A stretch of 64,000 bases of DNA. Origin: Cyprinodon diabolis. Taxonomy: Eukaryota; Chordata; Actinopteri; Cyprinodontiformes; Cyprinodontidae. The notes beneath the pieces were generated by a model. It worked only from the letters and a program-made list of their open reading frames with translations, searched no databases and had not been told where the DNA came from. The stretch spans positions 35,084,501 through 35,148,500 of the forward strand of contig CM060070.1 in NCBI GenBank assembly GCA_030533445.1. Direction: 5' to 3'. Below, in pieces: positions 53,224-64,000 of the stretch; the stretch's first letter is position 1, and every line of letters starts with the position of its first letter. The translations under genes and the position numbers were made by a program.

Positions 53224-54408
53224 GTCTTCAACCACATCATGCCTCTAACTACGCTTGCTGTTGTTCCTGATAACCTTTTCCTAAACAAACGGAGAAACTC
53301 TGGTCTAATTCAGAATATATTAAACACTGGACAATTTGAAAAAGAACAACATAAAGAGGACCAAAAAGAAATGCAACCAAAGGAGACAACTGAAGTAAAG
53401 AAAGAACCAGAGCCTCAATTAGTTGATGAAAAAGGCATTGAACTCTGGATTTTTCAGGAAGAAGGGCTGCCTTTAGTGAAGCAGGAGATCAGCACTTCTA
53501 TGGTGACTGCTGCTGACAAGGAATGGAGGATGGAAGCAAAGGAGGAACCAAAACCTGTAGGGATTAAAGTGGAAGAGATGGACATAGAATCAGGGCAGAT
53601 GATTGACACAAAGGAGAAACCAGAACCTTTCCCAATGAAAGAACAAGCTAAACTCGATATCGTCCAGAACAAAGTGCTACCTTTAGGGAATCAGGAGACC
53701 CAGCCCTTAATTCTGACTCCTTCTGTTGATCAGAATGACTACAGTGAACCAGAAACGATCATGAATCATATGCTCCCTCAAATTCAACAAACCATGGACC
53801 CCAGAAATAACACTGCATCAGGGTCTTTTGTTTGTAAAACGTGTGGTAGATCGTACACTGAACGTCGTAGTTTGGCTCGTCACATGAGAAGTCACAGTGG
53901 TCAGACTCCGTATCAATGTGTGTTGTGTGAAAAGTATTATTGCGACCGTAATACTTTGAATTATCACTTGAGAACTCACACAGGAGAGAAGCCGTTTGGT
54001 TGCACAATGTGTAGCAAGTCTTTCATTCAAAGGCATACTTTGGTTCGTCACATGAGAACTCACAGTGAAAAGAAGCCGTTTGCCTGCGAGCTGTGTGAAA
54101 AGTCTTATTGTGACCGAAATACTTTGAATTATCACTTGAGAAGTCACAGAGGAGAGAGACCATTTGTTTGCACAATTTGTAGCAAGTCTTTCACTCAAAG
54201 TATTAATTTGGTTTGTCACATGAGAACTCACACAGGTGAGAGGCCATTTGTTTGCACAATGTGTACAAAGTCTTTCACTCGGCGTAGTAGTTTGGTATAT
54301 CACATGAGAACTCACAGTGATAAGAAGCCGTTTGTTTGCACAATGTGTAGTAAGTCTTTCACTAAAAATGATAGTTTGGTTCGTCACATGAGAACTCACA
54401 GTGATTAG
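53224..54408 (+). CDS. C2H2 zinc-finger gene copy C, 389 aa, 7 fingers
   Basis: The exon follows an acceptor at 53221-53223 and the ATG is at 53239, placed as in copies A and B. The first ~190 residues are acidic and lysine-rich with SUMO-consensus words (VKKEPE, VKQE, IKVE). Seven C2H2 fingers follow: FVCKTCGRSYTERRSLARH first, FVCTMCSKSFTKNDSLVRH last, with linkers TGEKP or SEKKP. The frame ends at TAG (54406-54408), where the copies imply AAG, so further fingers are lost. No KRAB or other effector domain is seen. Likely a nuclear DNA-binding regulator. An upstream non-coding exon is expected but not identified. Confidence 0.8.
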   Translation, partial: VFNHIMPLTTLAVVPDNLFLNKRRNSGLIQNILNTGQFEKEQHKEDQKEMQPKETTEVKKEPEPQLVDEKGIELWIFQEEGLPLVKQEISTSMVTAADKEWRMEAKEEPKPVGIKVEEMDIESGQMIDTKEKPEPFPMKEQAKLDIVQNKVLPLGNQETQPLILTPSVDQNDYSEPETIMNHMLPQIQQTMDPRNNTASGSFVCKTCGRSYTERRSLARHMRSHSGQTPYQCVLCEKYYCDRNTLNYHLRTHTGEKPFGCTMCSKSFIQRHTLVRHMRTHSEKKPFACELCEKSYCDRNTLNYHLRSHRGERPFVCTICSKSFTQSINLVCHMRTHTGERPFVCTMCTKSFTRRSSLVYHMRTHSDKKPFVCTMCSKSFTKNDSLVRHMRTHSD

Positions 54409-55140
<732 letters not shown>

Positions 55141-55565
55141 AGGCCTAAAATTTTTAAGTTTAGGAATTTACTTTTAAGAGGATGTGCAGCTGACGTCAGA
55201 CAATCCTGTGACACCAGCGAATCCACCTACTTGGACAGTAAAACAAACCTGGTGTACATAGAGAATGACTTTGGCAGTTTTCCTTCATATTACCTCAAAC
55301 ACCTACATAAATCAGAATCAGAATTCATTTATTAATCTGTTGTGGGACATATCTTGCAGAGCAACCATTTGCAGAGAAAAATAAGATTGTAAGTACAAAT
55401 AAGATAAAAGAATAAACTAAGATCAGGATTACAGTATATACAATTACATATATATATATTTATAATTTACAATTGACAGTATTTACAAATTATAATGCTG
55501 CTCAGTACCAAATTACAATTATTGCACATAACTGTGTTTTTAAGCATATTTAAGTAATGAAATGA

Positions 55566-56150
55566 TCATTCTTTAAATGGAAGAATTACTTTCTGTGGTC
55601 TGCGATGGACTGTCGAACTGTCCAGGGTGTACCCTGCCTGTCGCCCAATGACACCAGCACCCCTCGCGACCCCACTCAGGACAAGCGTGTCAGAAAATAG
55701 ATGGATGGATGGACTTCCTGTGATGCAGCATGATGAAATTAGTCTCTGTTTGAAAGTGCTTCTGAGGGTCACCAGCGCATCCTGAAGAGGATGTGCAGAT
55801 TTGTCCAGCATTAACTTCTGTTAGAAAGTCAAGCACCTCTCCAACAATGTGACTGGCCTTGCAGACGAGTTTTAAGTCTACTGCGTGTTTCACCTTCCGT
55901 CTGCTGCTCCAGCACGCAACAGCATAATGAATAGCTGGTCACCACAGACTCATTAAACATCCGCAGTATTGCCTGGTAGAAGTTGAACCTCAGCCGCCTC
56001 AGACAATACAGATGTATCTGGCCTTTCCTGTAGAGGGCATTTTTGTTTTTAGTCCTGTCCAATTTATTATCCAAGTGCACCCCTAAACATGGTAATCTCA
56101 TTTTCAGCATATGCGTGTACCTACTGACAAGTAAGAAAGGACTGCATCTC
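55566..56150 (-). mobile_element. LINE 3' fragment plus repeat tail in the 3' UTR of copy C
   Basis: Minus strand: CLGVHLDNKLDRTKNKNALY, then CLRRLRFNFYQAILRMF and, in another frame, further C-terminal RT pieces, ending in CATCCATCCAT and the GTCGCGAGGGG tail also seen at 22972. Fish L2/Rex-like. Confidence 0.75.
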
Positions 56151-56437
56151 ATTGTATGGCTTCCCTAAAGACCCCGAAAGGCGAGCGAGATGGGTGGCTG
56201 CTGTGAAGGGACACAGCTGGCAGCAAACCACAACTAGCAGCTTTTGCAGCTATCACTTTTTAAATGTTAGTTGTTAAATTATTGCTGTGGAGAGTTTCAT
56301 CTTTTTAAAGGCTTCCATGGTATAAGGGTGGAGGGCCACCAGGCTTTACTCCCCTCCACCCTAAAGTATGACCTTAATGCCTCAGACTTGTAAAGTGTGT
56401 TAATGGTACTTTTTCACATTATTTGAAGTGTTTTGTT

Positions 56438-56443
56438 AATAAA
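56438..56443 (+). other. Polyadenylation signal, zinc-finger copy C
   Basis: AATAAATTCTCC in the shared 3' block. Homology with the end of copy B continues to about 57.05 kb (GAAGCTAATTCACTTAATCC). Confidence 0.6.
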
Positions 56444-57059
56444 TTCTCCTTTTGTGGAAAGAAGTTGTTTGTCTTTATTCTGTATATATGTGCCTCATGT
56501 GGTGCCCACAGTATCTTCTTCAAACAGAGAAACTCACCATTGAGTTAACATTGACAATTTATTCTGTTGCTCTTTTTATTTTATAGGTCAGTATTGGTCG
56601 CTGCAGTCTGAAAATCAGATGTCATTGAAAATTACACATTATAGCTTTAAGCTTAAACTACTAGAAATATTAGAGCTGTTTTTTTTTAACTTGTTTTAGT
56701 GTAATATTTTCAATATTGTTAATAAAGCAATTTAATATTTAAAGAGAAAAAATAAATAAATCCATAGAAAATGAGGAAGATTAGAAAAACTATTATTTGT
56801 AGCAGAAAAATAAACATATCCCAGGAAATTTTGTAGTATGGAGTTATATTCAGTTCCCTCCTCTAAGACAAAACCTTTAACGGCAGATTCGATTTTAAAT
56901 GCTTTCTTTTCACTTTCTGGTTCACAGATGTAAAGACTATTAAAATAATTTCAACCATTTAAGAATCAGAAAGAATTTGTTTTTGGACCACAATCTTTTT
57001 AAAAGAAGCTAATTCACTTAATCCGGATGCCATTGATTTGGCCACTAATAGTGCAGGAA

Positions 57060-57875
57060 TACAGAACAAAACCAAAGTTGAACATTTCTTATCATTTCTT
57101 ATTTTCAGTATCGTCATATGACATTGTTTTTCCGCAGTTGGATGCATGACCTCATGCCTATTCATCACTCACACAACCACAGAAACACAAATGTAATAAT
57201 TCAATCCAACTGCAGGTGACTAGATCAGGATTTTACCACCCTATGATCTTTACCATGACGCTTCCTTTAGGCAAAACAATGTAGCTTTTATCCACTAGGG
57301 GGAGCCAAAGTCGACCAAAACTGAAAGTTCTTTAGTACTGTTTTAAAACATTTAAATCTCAATCTGTATTGGAAATCTGCTTCGTTTACTGCTTTTATTT
57401 ACACAGTTCTCTTTTCCATATTCCCATCTCTATTATCTTAACATTAACCTTGTGGGAGTAGAGTGGAATAGAGCAGGCATCCCCAACCTCGGTCCTCGAG
57501 GCCCGCTGTCCTAAAGGTTTTAGGGGGTTCTCTGCTTTAACTTAAGTTTGTATGAGCCAATATACTTTCTCTAGAATGCCCAACAGATTTTGCTCATTCC
57601 CTCACATGCAAAACATGAAATAAAAATGTCCTTGGGGCTCAAACACCTTGATGACTTCATCATAACTTTATTTAGACTTAGACAGAACTTTATTGATCCC
57701 TTGGAAAGACTCGCTCCGGAAACTAAAGTTACCAGCAGCTAACTTAAGTTAAATTAAGTTAAAATTAAGCAACAAAAAAGTATTAAGTTAAATGAAATTA
57801 AAATTAATTAAATTAAAATACAAATACAGCTCGTTGCACCAAAGGATGGATTGCCCAAATAAAAAGTTGAAATTG
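57060..57875. other. Intergenic DNA with a short common repeat
   Basis: CCACTAGGGGGAGCC (57292-57306) is CTCF-like. CATCCCCAACCTCGGTCCTC near 57.48 kb is the start of a widespread fish repeat. No gene is seen. Confidence 0.45.
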
Positions 57876-57879
57876 AAAA

Positions 57880-58200
57880 TAGCACATGCTGGCAAGGCTC
57901 CATTATCACTAAATCCCCCACTATGATGAACCTGTCAGTATTTAACACCAAATCAGATAGGAGCTCTGAAAACTCATCTAAAAATTCAGAGTAAGGACCT
58001 GCTGGATGATAAAAAGCTACAAAAAGAAAAAGATTATTGGCTTTGCAATTTGGATGAGGGAACTAAGGGAAAAATGTTCAAAAGAGTTGTAATTATTAAC
58101 TTCCTTTGGAGTAATCAGTAAGTCAGACTGAAAGATTGTTGCTACTCCTTTCACCATTTGACCTTCTCCTGGTAGTGTGGTCTGTTTCTCCAAATTAAGT
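57880..58200 (-). mobile_element. LINE endonuclease fragment (L2/Rex-like)
   Basis: Minus strand: GEGQMVKGVATIFQSDLLI, VAFYHPAGPYSEFLDEFSE and LVLNTDRFIIVGD match the middle of an AP-type endonuclease. It lies 3' of RT fragments on the same strand, so it belongs to a different element. Confidence 0.65.
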
Positions 58201-58239
58201 TCATGTTCATTTGATTGATGGATTTAATCAGGCAATTTG

Positions 58240-59180
58240 GGACAGCAATACTGCAAGTTGAAAAAAAAAAAAGAATCTTGACAAGAACTCCATTTTGGAG
58301 AGAAGGATTCTCCCTGATATGGAAAGGTCATGTTGAAGCCATGAATTAAGTTGGGACTTGCATTTTGTGATTATGCTTTCAATATTCAAAGTTGAGCCTT
58401 AGTTTGTGGTTATTATAATTCCTAAGTGTTTAATTTTAGATTTAATTGGGATTTTCAATATTTCTTTTTGGGTTGTGTCCTGAATGGATAATAGCTGACC
58501 TTTTTTAGTAAATGGTGAGAGTCCTGAGGCCTCCGAAAACAAGTAAATTGTATCTATTGTTATAGGAATTTGACGGTTATTTTCAAAGAAAGGGTAGGGT
58601 CATCTACTAACTGGCTAATGGTTTATTTTGTACAAAAGATGTCTAATTTTTCAATGTAGGCACAGTTTTTAGGTAGATTGCTAACATTTTTGCAACCAAA
58701 ATAAACACATATGGGGAAATCGGACATCCATGAGGAATACCGACATTAATGTTAAATCTAGCTGTCGTACCTTTAGGAAGTATTACACAATTATTTAGTT
58801 CCTGACCTCTAATTGAATTCACAATTTTTTCTCCAAAGCAAAAATATTTAAGTTCTGTAAGCAAAAATTGTGCTCTACATAATCAAATGTTTGATAAAAA
58901 TCTAAGAAAAGAATAAAACCATCATCATTATCAAATCTCTATATTAGATTAAATCCATTACTAGTCTAATATTGTAGTGGATGGATCTTGCTTTTAAGAA
59001 GCCAGACTGATTCTGCAACAATATTTGAGATTCCAGTTTATAAAGGCACGTGGTAAATATGTAGGTTAGCAGTTTATAATTGAGTTATAAGTGGGATAGG
59101 TCTTCTATTCTCAACCAGTCTTGGGTCTTTATCTGGTTTGGGGATTAAATAACACCTTGTCTCTTTGTAGGGGGTATGTT
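58240..59180 (-). mobile_element. L1-Tx1-like LINE, RT fragments
   Basis: Minus strand in order: ITQL and LLTYIF-like pieces, QNQSGFLKAR-like, KYFCFGEKIVNSI, FNINVGIPHGCPISPYVFIL (the RT PQG block with H for Q), then CKSQLNSWLQHDLSISGRIL. Several stops. The YADD block is not visible. Confidence 0.7.
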
Positions 59181-59666
59181 ATGGTCACAGGTTTGTTTAA
59201 AGTCATCTTCCATTTTGGGAATACATTTTTCAATCTGGCTATAAAGACGAGACATTTTGGTTCAGAAAATGAAGGGTCAAAAGTTGGAGAAATACTGATT
59301 CTCTTGGCGTTTAAAAAAACAACACAAAACAGCGTAGGAAGACCTCGTTAATTTATTTATTTTACAAATTAGTAAAAAGAGAAAACGACTAAACTGAATG
59401 TTAAAACATTGACACGATTAAATGAGCTGTTTTTACCATGAAATGATCAGGAGCGCCGTGAAAATGGTCAGATTGCCTCTCTGGCTGCAATGCGCGCTCC
59501 TGACACAGGGGGAACAGATTTTCACAGGGAAACAGAATTTCGCACAACACCCGTAATCATTTAGTGAGTTTACCTGAGGCTTCTTCGGACTAAAGAGAAA
59601 ATGTTACAGTGGGGTTGGACATATGCAGTGGGGATTATTTTACTCCAAAGATCTGAATGGGTGTGT

Positions 59667-60143
59667 AAATACGACAGAGTATTAGGTTTAAGCTAGAGAT
59701 TTGTATATTTTTTTTATTTCCAGAATAAAACCTTAATATGAGAATAAAATTACACTATTACGAGAATAAAGTCCTAATATTTCAAAAATAAAGTTGTATT
59801 TTATGCCAACTCTTACAAGAAGCACTTTCTTCCCTAAAATGAGGAATGTGGAGCATCATGTGAAGTTATACTTTGGCTCTGGTTTTACAAATAAGGAAAT
59901 CTTTTTACACAGCAGCATCGTAATGGGAAAGGTGTCAAAGCGGACTTAGGTTGCTGTATGGTGATGCTGGTCGGTATGATGGCTTCATTCTCTGTACTTT
60001 TCAACATTATTCTCACAATATTAAGACTTTATTCTCCTAATGTCGCAACTTTATTCCTTTAATTTTATGACTTTATTCCTGTAATACTATGATTTTATTC
60101 TTGAAATAAAAATCTCTAGCCTGGCCCTTATACTCTGTTATTT
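59667..60143. mobile_element. MITE-like inverted-repeat element
   Basis: Left AAATACGACAGAGTATTAGG and CTAGAGATTT pair with right AAATCTCTAG and CTTATACTCTGTTATTTG. The arms hold GAGAATAAAR words. The target duplication is not resolved. Confidence 0.6.
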
Positions 60144-60433
60144 GTATATGGGCTCTAATCATAATGGCGATCAGAAAAAAATCACCTCTCATTCAGAAAG
60201 AAAATCATTTCCAAATTCAGATTCATGTTTATTGTGCAATATTTCAAACTGTGGTAGAAAACCTTAGAAAGTGAGCAGTGAGCTTTAGAACTCCCTCCTT
60301 TGCCTCATTAAATGCAAACTTTAACTAAACTCTCGTTTAGCTGAGGATGAAACTATATTATTGCAGAAAAACGTGATTTGTTTGAATAATTAGCTGCTAC
60401 AATTAGCAAGCATCTCTATCTTCTCACGCACGC

Positions 60434-60467
60434 GCGCATGCGCAGACCCATCGGTTGCCATGGACAC
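60434..60467 (+). promoter_or_regulatory. NRF1 site and RFX X-box
   Basis: GCGCATGCGCA (60434-60444) is a perfect NRF1 motif. GTTGCCATGGACAC (60454-60467) matches the X-box GTNRCC-N-RGYAAC except near its end. Both lie 90-120 bases upstream of the ATG at 60554. Confidence 0.6.
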
Positions 60468-60553
60468 GGAGCGCATTTCTCTAACCTCTCCTTTCTAACC
60501 GGGACCTTGAAGCTCGAACTTGCTGCTGTCTGTGGTTTGCTAACTTGCTAAAG

Positions 60554-63151
60554 ATGACCGTCGCACCAGAGGACAACAACTTGTCGGGACATCGTCTGGA
60601 AGGTTTATGTCACTCACTTTACTATGTTAATTAACAAAATGTTAGGTGAAAAATGATTAATTTGATGTTTTTTTCATGAAGTTGGCTACATGCTAGGCTA
60701 CATACTAAGCTAGCTTAACATGTAGCATCTTTGACATCTCAGAGAATAAATGTTTTTAGTCGACTGAATTCATCAGGAATGTTAACAGCGATTTAATGAT
60801 TTGAAAATAACTCTTATTTCTGTTTGAGAGAAACACCTTTATTGAATTAGATGTGAAATGGTTGAAAACTAGATGGCGCTAGCTCTATGAATTTTAAAAA
60901 ATGCCATTTGCTCTATATGGATATGTTGGTGAAATTACATTCAATAAATATTTAAATATATTTGAAGGACTTTTAACATAATATATTATCAAGCCAAACT
61001 GTTTATTTTTTCTATTTAATCAAAAAATATATAATATTTAGTATTTTGAAAGACGACTGAATTTAAACCTGATAAACAACTGGAAAAAAATAAGAAATTA
61101 AGATTCTCAAGTTGTTTAGTTTAGTAAATGTGTTTAGGAAATAAGTTTTAAAAGTGTTTTTATGGGGTAATATGTATTAAAGTGATTTTTATTGGTTGGA
61201 AATAGGAGGGATGATAACAGAGGTGTAATGGTATTAAACAAAAATACATTTTGGTTTGAGAGGATAATTTTTGATTAAGTTCATGTGGAAATGGTTGAAA
61301 AAAAACTGTGGTAAACATATTGGTCTCCATGGATACCTTAGTAGAATGCATTGAACAAATTTAAGGCTTTTCTAAAGTGGTATATATTTTTGAATTTAAT
61401 GGAAAGCCAAAGGTGTTAAAAATGTTTGATTTTAAAGTTTCTGGTTTCGAGGATCATTTTTGGTGAATTCGGTTTCCAATCCTTTAAAAACAAGATGGCG
61501 CCTGGCCCCTTCTGACAGAGAACAAGTATGGTCTCCATGGATACAACAATGACAACTATAAGGTTTAAAATTATTGTGGAAAAAAATGAGATCCTTTACA
61601 TGTTTTGGCTGTAACATGTTTAGAAGTTGACTAAGTTTATTAGAAGTGCTGCCATTGCTAACTGTGAGGAAATCATAGACAATAAATGTTTAATCAAGAG
61701 TTTAGAAAGGAGGATGATATTTTTATGTTTACAGGGAGAAGGTAGAATTAAAACATCATTTTAGAACAATATATTATTTAAACATGTTTCTGAGCTCATT
61801 CTTCATTTTTCTTCAGCCCTTGTTTAAATTTTCAGGTGAATGTAAATCATTTCATCCCATCTGTCACCAGTAATACAATTTGTTCATTGAGGACTCATTT
61901 TCTAGATCTTTAAAACATTCAACACTGGAGGGTTTCGCCTAAACCATTAAAAGTTCTTTATAGAACCCTTTCTTAGAGTTTTTAGAAAAAAAACAAAATT
62001 CTTCTAAATAGTTTGCTAATGTCTATTTCTGCTCTGGGCTTTTTATGTGTTAATAAAGGTCTTTATTTCTACTCTAGGATGCACTGAGGAAGGGGTCTGA
62101 TAAGCTGAGGTTCTGATTCTGAGAAATTATAGATCTGAAATTTAAAGCCTGATGTTTTTAAGCCTTTATTTCTTTCAATTATTACAATTTTCTGCTTATA
62201 GTTATTAAACCTCAAAGATTCATGATTATATTACCAAATCACCCAGTGAAACTTTTTTTTTTTCTGATGAAGATAAAAAAAAAAGAACGGTTTATTGGCA
62301 GCTTAAAATGTCCTTTAATCTGAACTAATCCGAATGAATAGTCTGGGTCAGCAGCTCCCAAAGGGGGACGCATGCCCCCCAGGGGGAGTTAAGTATAATT
62401 GCAGGGAGCGTAATAAAATTGTTAACATCCCGAAATAAAAATATAAACCACATTAACCAGTAAAAAAAGATTTGAATATAAAATAAACATACAGCTTAAT
62501 GGTTTTCTTGTGATTTAAAGGATATTGTGTTTTTTTTTGTTCTTAAATTAGCCATCAGCAAAATAGCTGGTGAGGACCAGCAAAAGGTCCTCCCTTTACA
62601 ACAATCGTTCCTTAGTGTGACGTGAAATCAGAAAAATGCTCCTCCCACTGATGCCGAGGACCATATACACAGATATATACATATATGTAAATACTTGTGT
62701 GTAGTTTTGTATGTATGTGTTATTTTAGAACGATTTAAATTTTTCTTTTGACACTAATCAAACCACTAGCATTGTTTAAATGTTTTTTTAATTAGTTTTA
62801 GCTAACAGATGTTCTTATTGATTAAATCTACGTAAACCTGAGTAACTCACACAGGCACATCCAGCAACCTAAAATAAAGCATTGAGTTTTGGGATTTAAT
62901 GTTCCTTAATTAATGTTCCTGGTCTAATGATTTTTTCCTCTTTGCTCCAGACGCCCTGCTTCCATCTGATCCTTTCCTGGAGATCTGCATCTTGATCACT
63001 GATCAGGTTTATTTTCCTTTAATTGTCAGTATAGAACTGTTCTCTAGTGACCTTGAGGAAGTTTTTACTGAGGATGGTGCGGAGATTGAAGCGGTGGTGT
63101 TGGTTTATGAAGTGACAGAGGATTATAATGAGGTTTGGTGGCTTCTTACTG
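60554..63151 (+). CDS. Start of an unrecognised gene, possibly ciliary (partial)
   Basis: Exon 1 (60554-60602) encodes MTVAPEDNNLSGHRLE and ends G|GTTTATG. Exon 2 starts at 62951 after TTTGCTCCAG and continues in frame (DALLPSDPFLEICILITDQ). The exon could end at 63006 (CAG|GTTTAT, phase 0) or at 63151 (ACTG|GTGAGT, a strong donor). In the latter case it adds an acidic stretch ending VWWLLT. Unspliced, the frame runs to a stop at 63364-63366 through a Glu/Asp-rich part. I do not recognise the protein. The case for a gene rests on the promoter motifs, the start context and the in-frame junction. Confidence 0.5.
60610..62945. other. Intron 1 of the partial gene, AT-rich
   Basis: CTCF-like ACTAGATGGCGCTAGC near 60.87 kb and a hAT-end-like GCAGCTCCCAAAGGGGGACG at 62.35 kb. 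No exon recognised. Confidence 0.4.
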
Positions 63152-63369
63152 GTGAGTCTCTTGATGGGTCTAGTTACGGCTCCATGTATGATAGCTGTGA
63201 TAGCTCTGAGGAAGAAGACCATGTAGACGGTGACCACCTTCCACCACTGGGCGCAGAAGACCACCAACCTCCAGGGACCGGCTCTGTCTCCAGGAGGAGG
63301 ACAAGAGAGGAAGACGAAGATGAAGAGGAGCCCCATGCCAAGATGTTTTGTTGTAGGAGGGAATAGTGA

Positions 63370-64000
63370 GGAGAGGAATTTCATCAAGAATCTTCATTTA
63401 ACTCTTTTAACAGCTTCTCACAATGAAGAGAAGCTGAGACTTAAGCAGAAGAACCAAACATTTTACCATCTTGCTTTGGATCATCTTGCAGGAGGAGTTA
63501 GATGTATTTTCTGGGTGATATGATGAGGATTGGAGGTGGATAGGCTGAAAGACTGGAAACAGTCACATTTAGATATTATTTATTGATTGGTTTTATATCT
63601 GGCAGGTCTAGGGATGCCTTAGGTAGCGTCTTGCACTGTGGCTTTTCTTTACCCCGCTGCTAGATTTTGTTTTAAATTTTAGATGTTAAGAATTTTCCTT
63701 TAGCACAGACATCTGAGCAGAGACTGGAGATGTGCTAACAATTTATAAAAGGTGTGAAACATGAGAGCTGGTTAAGGCAGAAATAATCTAAAATGCTCTA
63801 CGTCTAATGACAGAGCTGGACAATCTCCTAGGTAACAGAAGGCAAACCAAACAATCCACACAAACACAGAATGAAAGCAAATAGAAAAAATAAACAAAAA
63901 GACAAAAAACATAAATCCTGGTTGAAAACAGGCGAAGCACAAGGAGGCAAACCAAACCGAGGCAACAGCTGGACATCGCTGCTGGGGACGCATCAAAACC
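63370..64000. other. Window end, no supported feature
   Basis: Short open frames on both strands lack homology or splice context. Confidence 0.4.

Noticed and set aside
63019..63387. Minus-strand 122-codon frame with hydrophobic segments
   Set aside because: Antisense to an acidic plus-strand frame that joins an upstream exon. No start context or splice support.

Overview
The window reads as vertebrate, almost certainly teleost fish, DNA. It has GT-AG spliced genes with short exons, a low-GC intergenic background, and fish-type repeats: tRNA-derived SINE, L2/Rex-like, Nimb/I-like, L1-Tx1-like and R2/R4-like LINE pieces, hAT, PIF/Harbinger-like and TTAA-target elements, and solo LTRs. The species cannot be told from sequence alone.

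Layout. (1) 0.7-6.5 kb, minus strand: a complete eight-exon syntaxin-6/10 gene (252 aa), whose first intron holds a 2.2-kb minisatellite of 41-bp units. (2) 6.8-10.2 kb: AT-rich intergenic DNA with a SINE and a LINE fragment. (3) 10.2-17.8 kb, plus strand: a complete elavl1 (HuR) gene, 358 aa, three RRMs. (4) 17.9-42.2 kb: a transposon-rich stretch with two copies of a KRAB-less C2H2 zinc-finger gene (A at 25.2 kb, a pseudogene; B at 31.6 kb, 8 intact fingers but a broken N-terminus), many MITEs with readable target-site duplications, and a broken Nimb/I-like LINE (35.9-42.2 kb) whose 3' tail ends about 15 bp before the next gene. A ~1.2-kb foldback palindrome sits in that LINE's 3' end. (5) 42.2-50.1 kb, plus strand: the first 12 exons of tpr (nuclear basket nucleoporin), 397 codons, all in frame. 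No later tpr exon is visible in the remaining 14 kb. (6) 53.2-56.4 kb: zinc-finger copy C, the best preserved (389 aa, 7 fingers). (7) 57.9-59.2 kb: LINE fragments. (8) 60.4 kb to the end: the start of an unrecognised gene behind an NRF1 site and a near-consensus RFX X-box, which suggests a ciliary gene.

The most striking observation is in tpr. Intron 5 is, to the base, a 412-bp solo LTR plus its 5-bp target-site duplication (AGGTG). The duplication supplies part of both splice junctions, so splicing would restore the original exon exactly. A second copy of the same LTR with its own 5-bp duplication lies in tpr intron 3 and independently fixes the LTR ends. This looks like a recently created intron.

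The three zinc-finger units share 5' intron sequence, coding exon, 3' UTR and polyadenylation site, so they are segmental copies of one locus later interrupted by different transposons.
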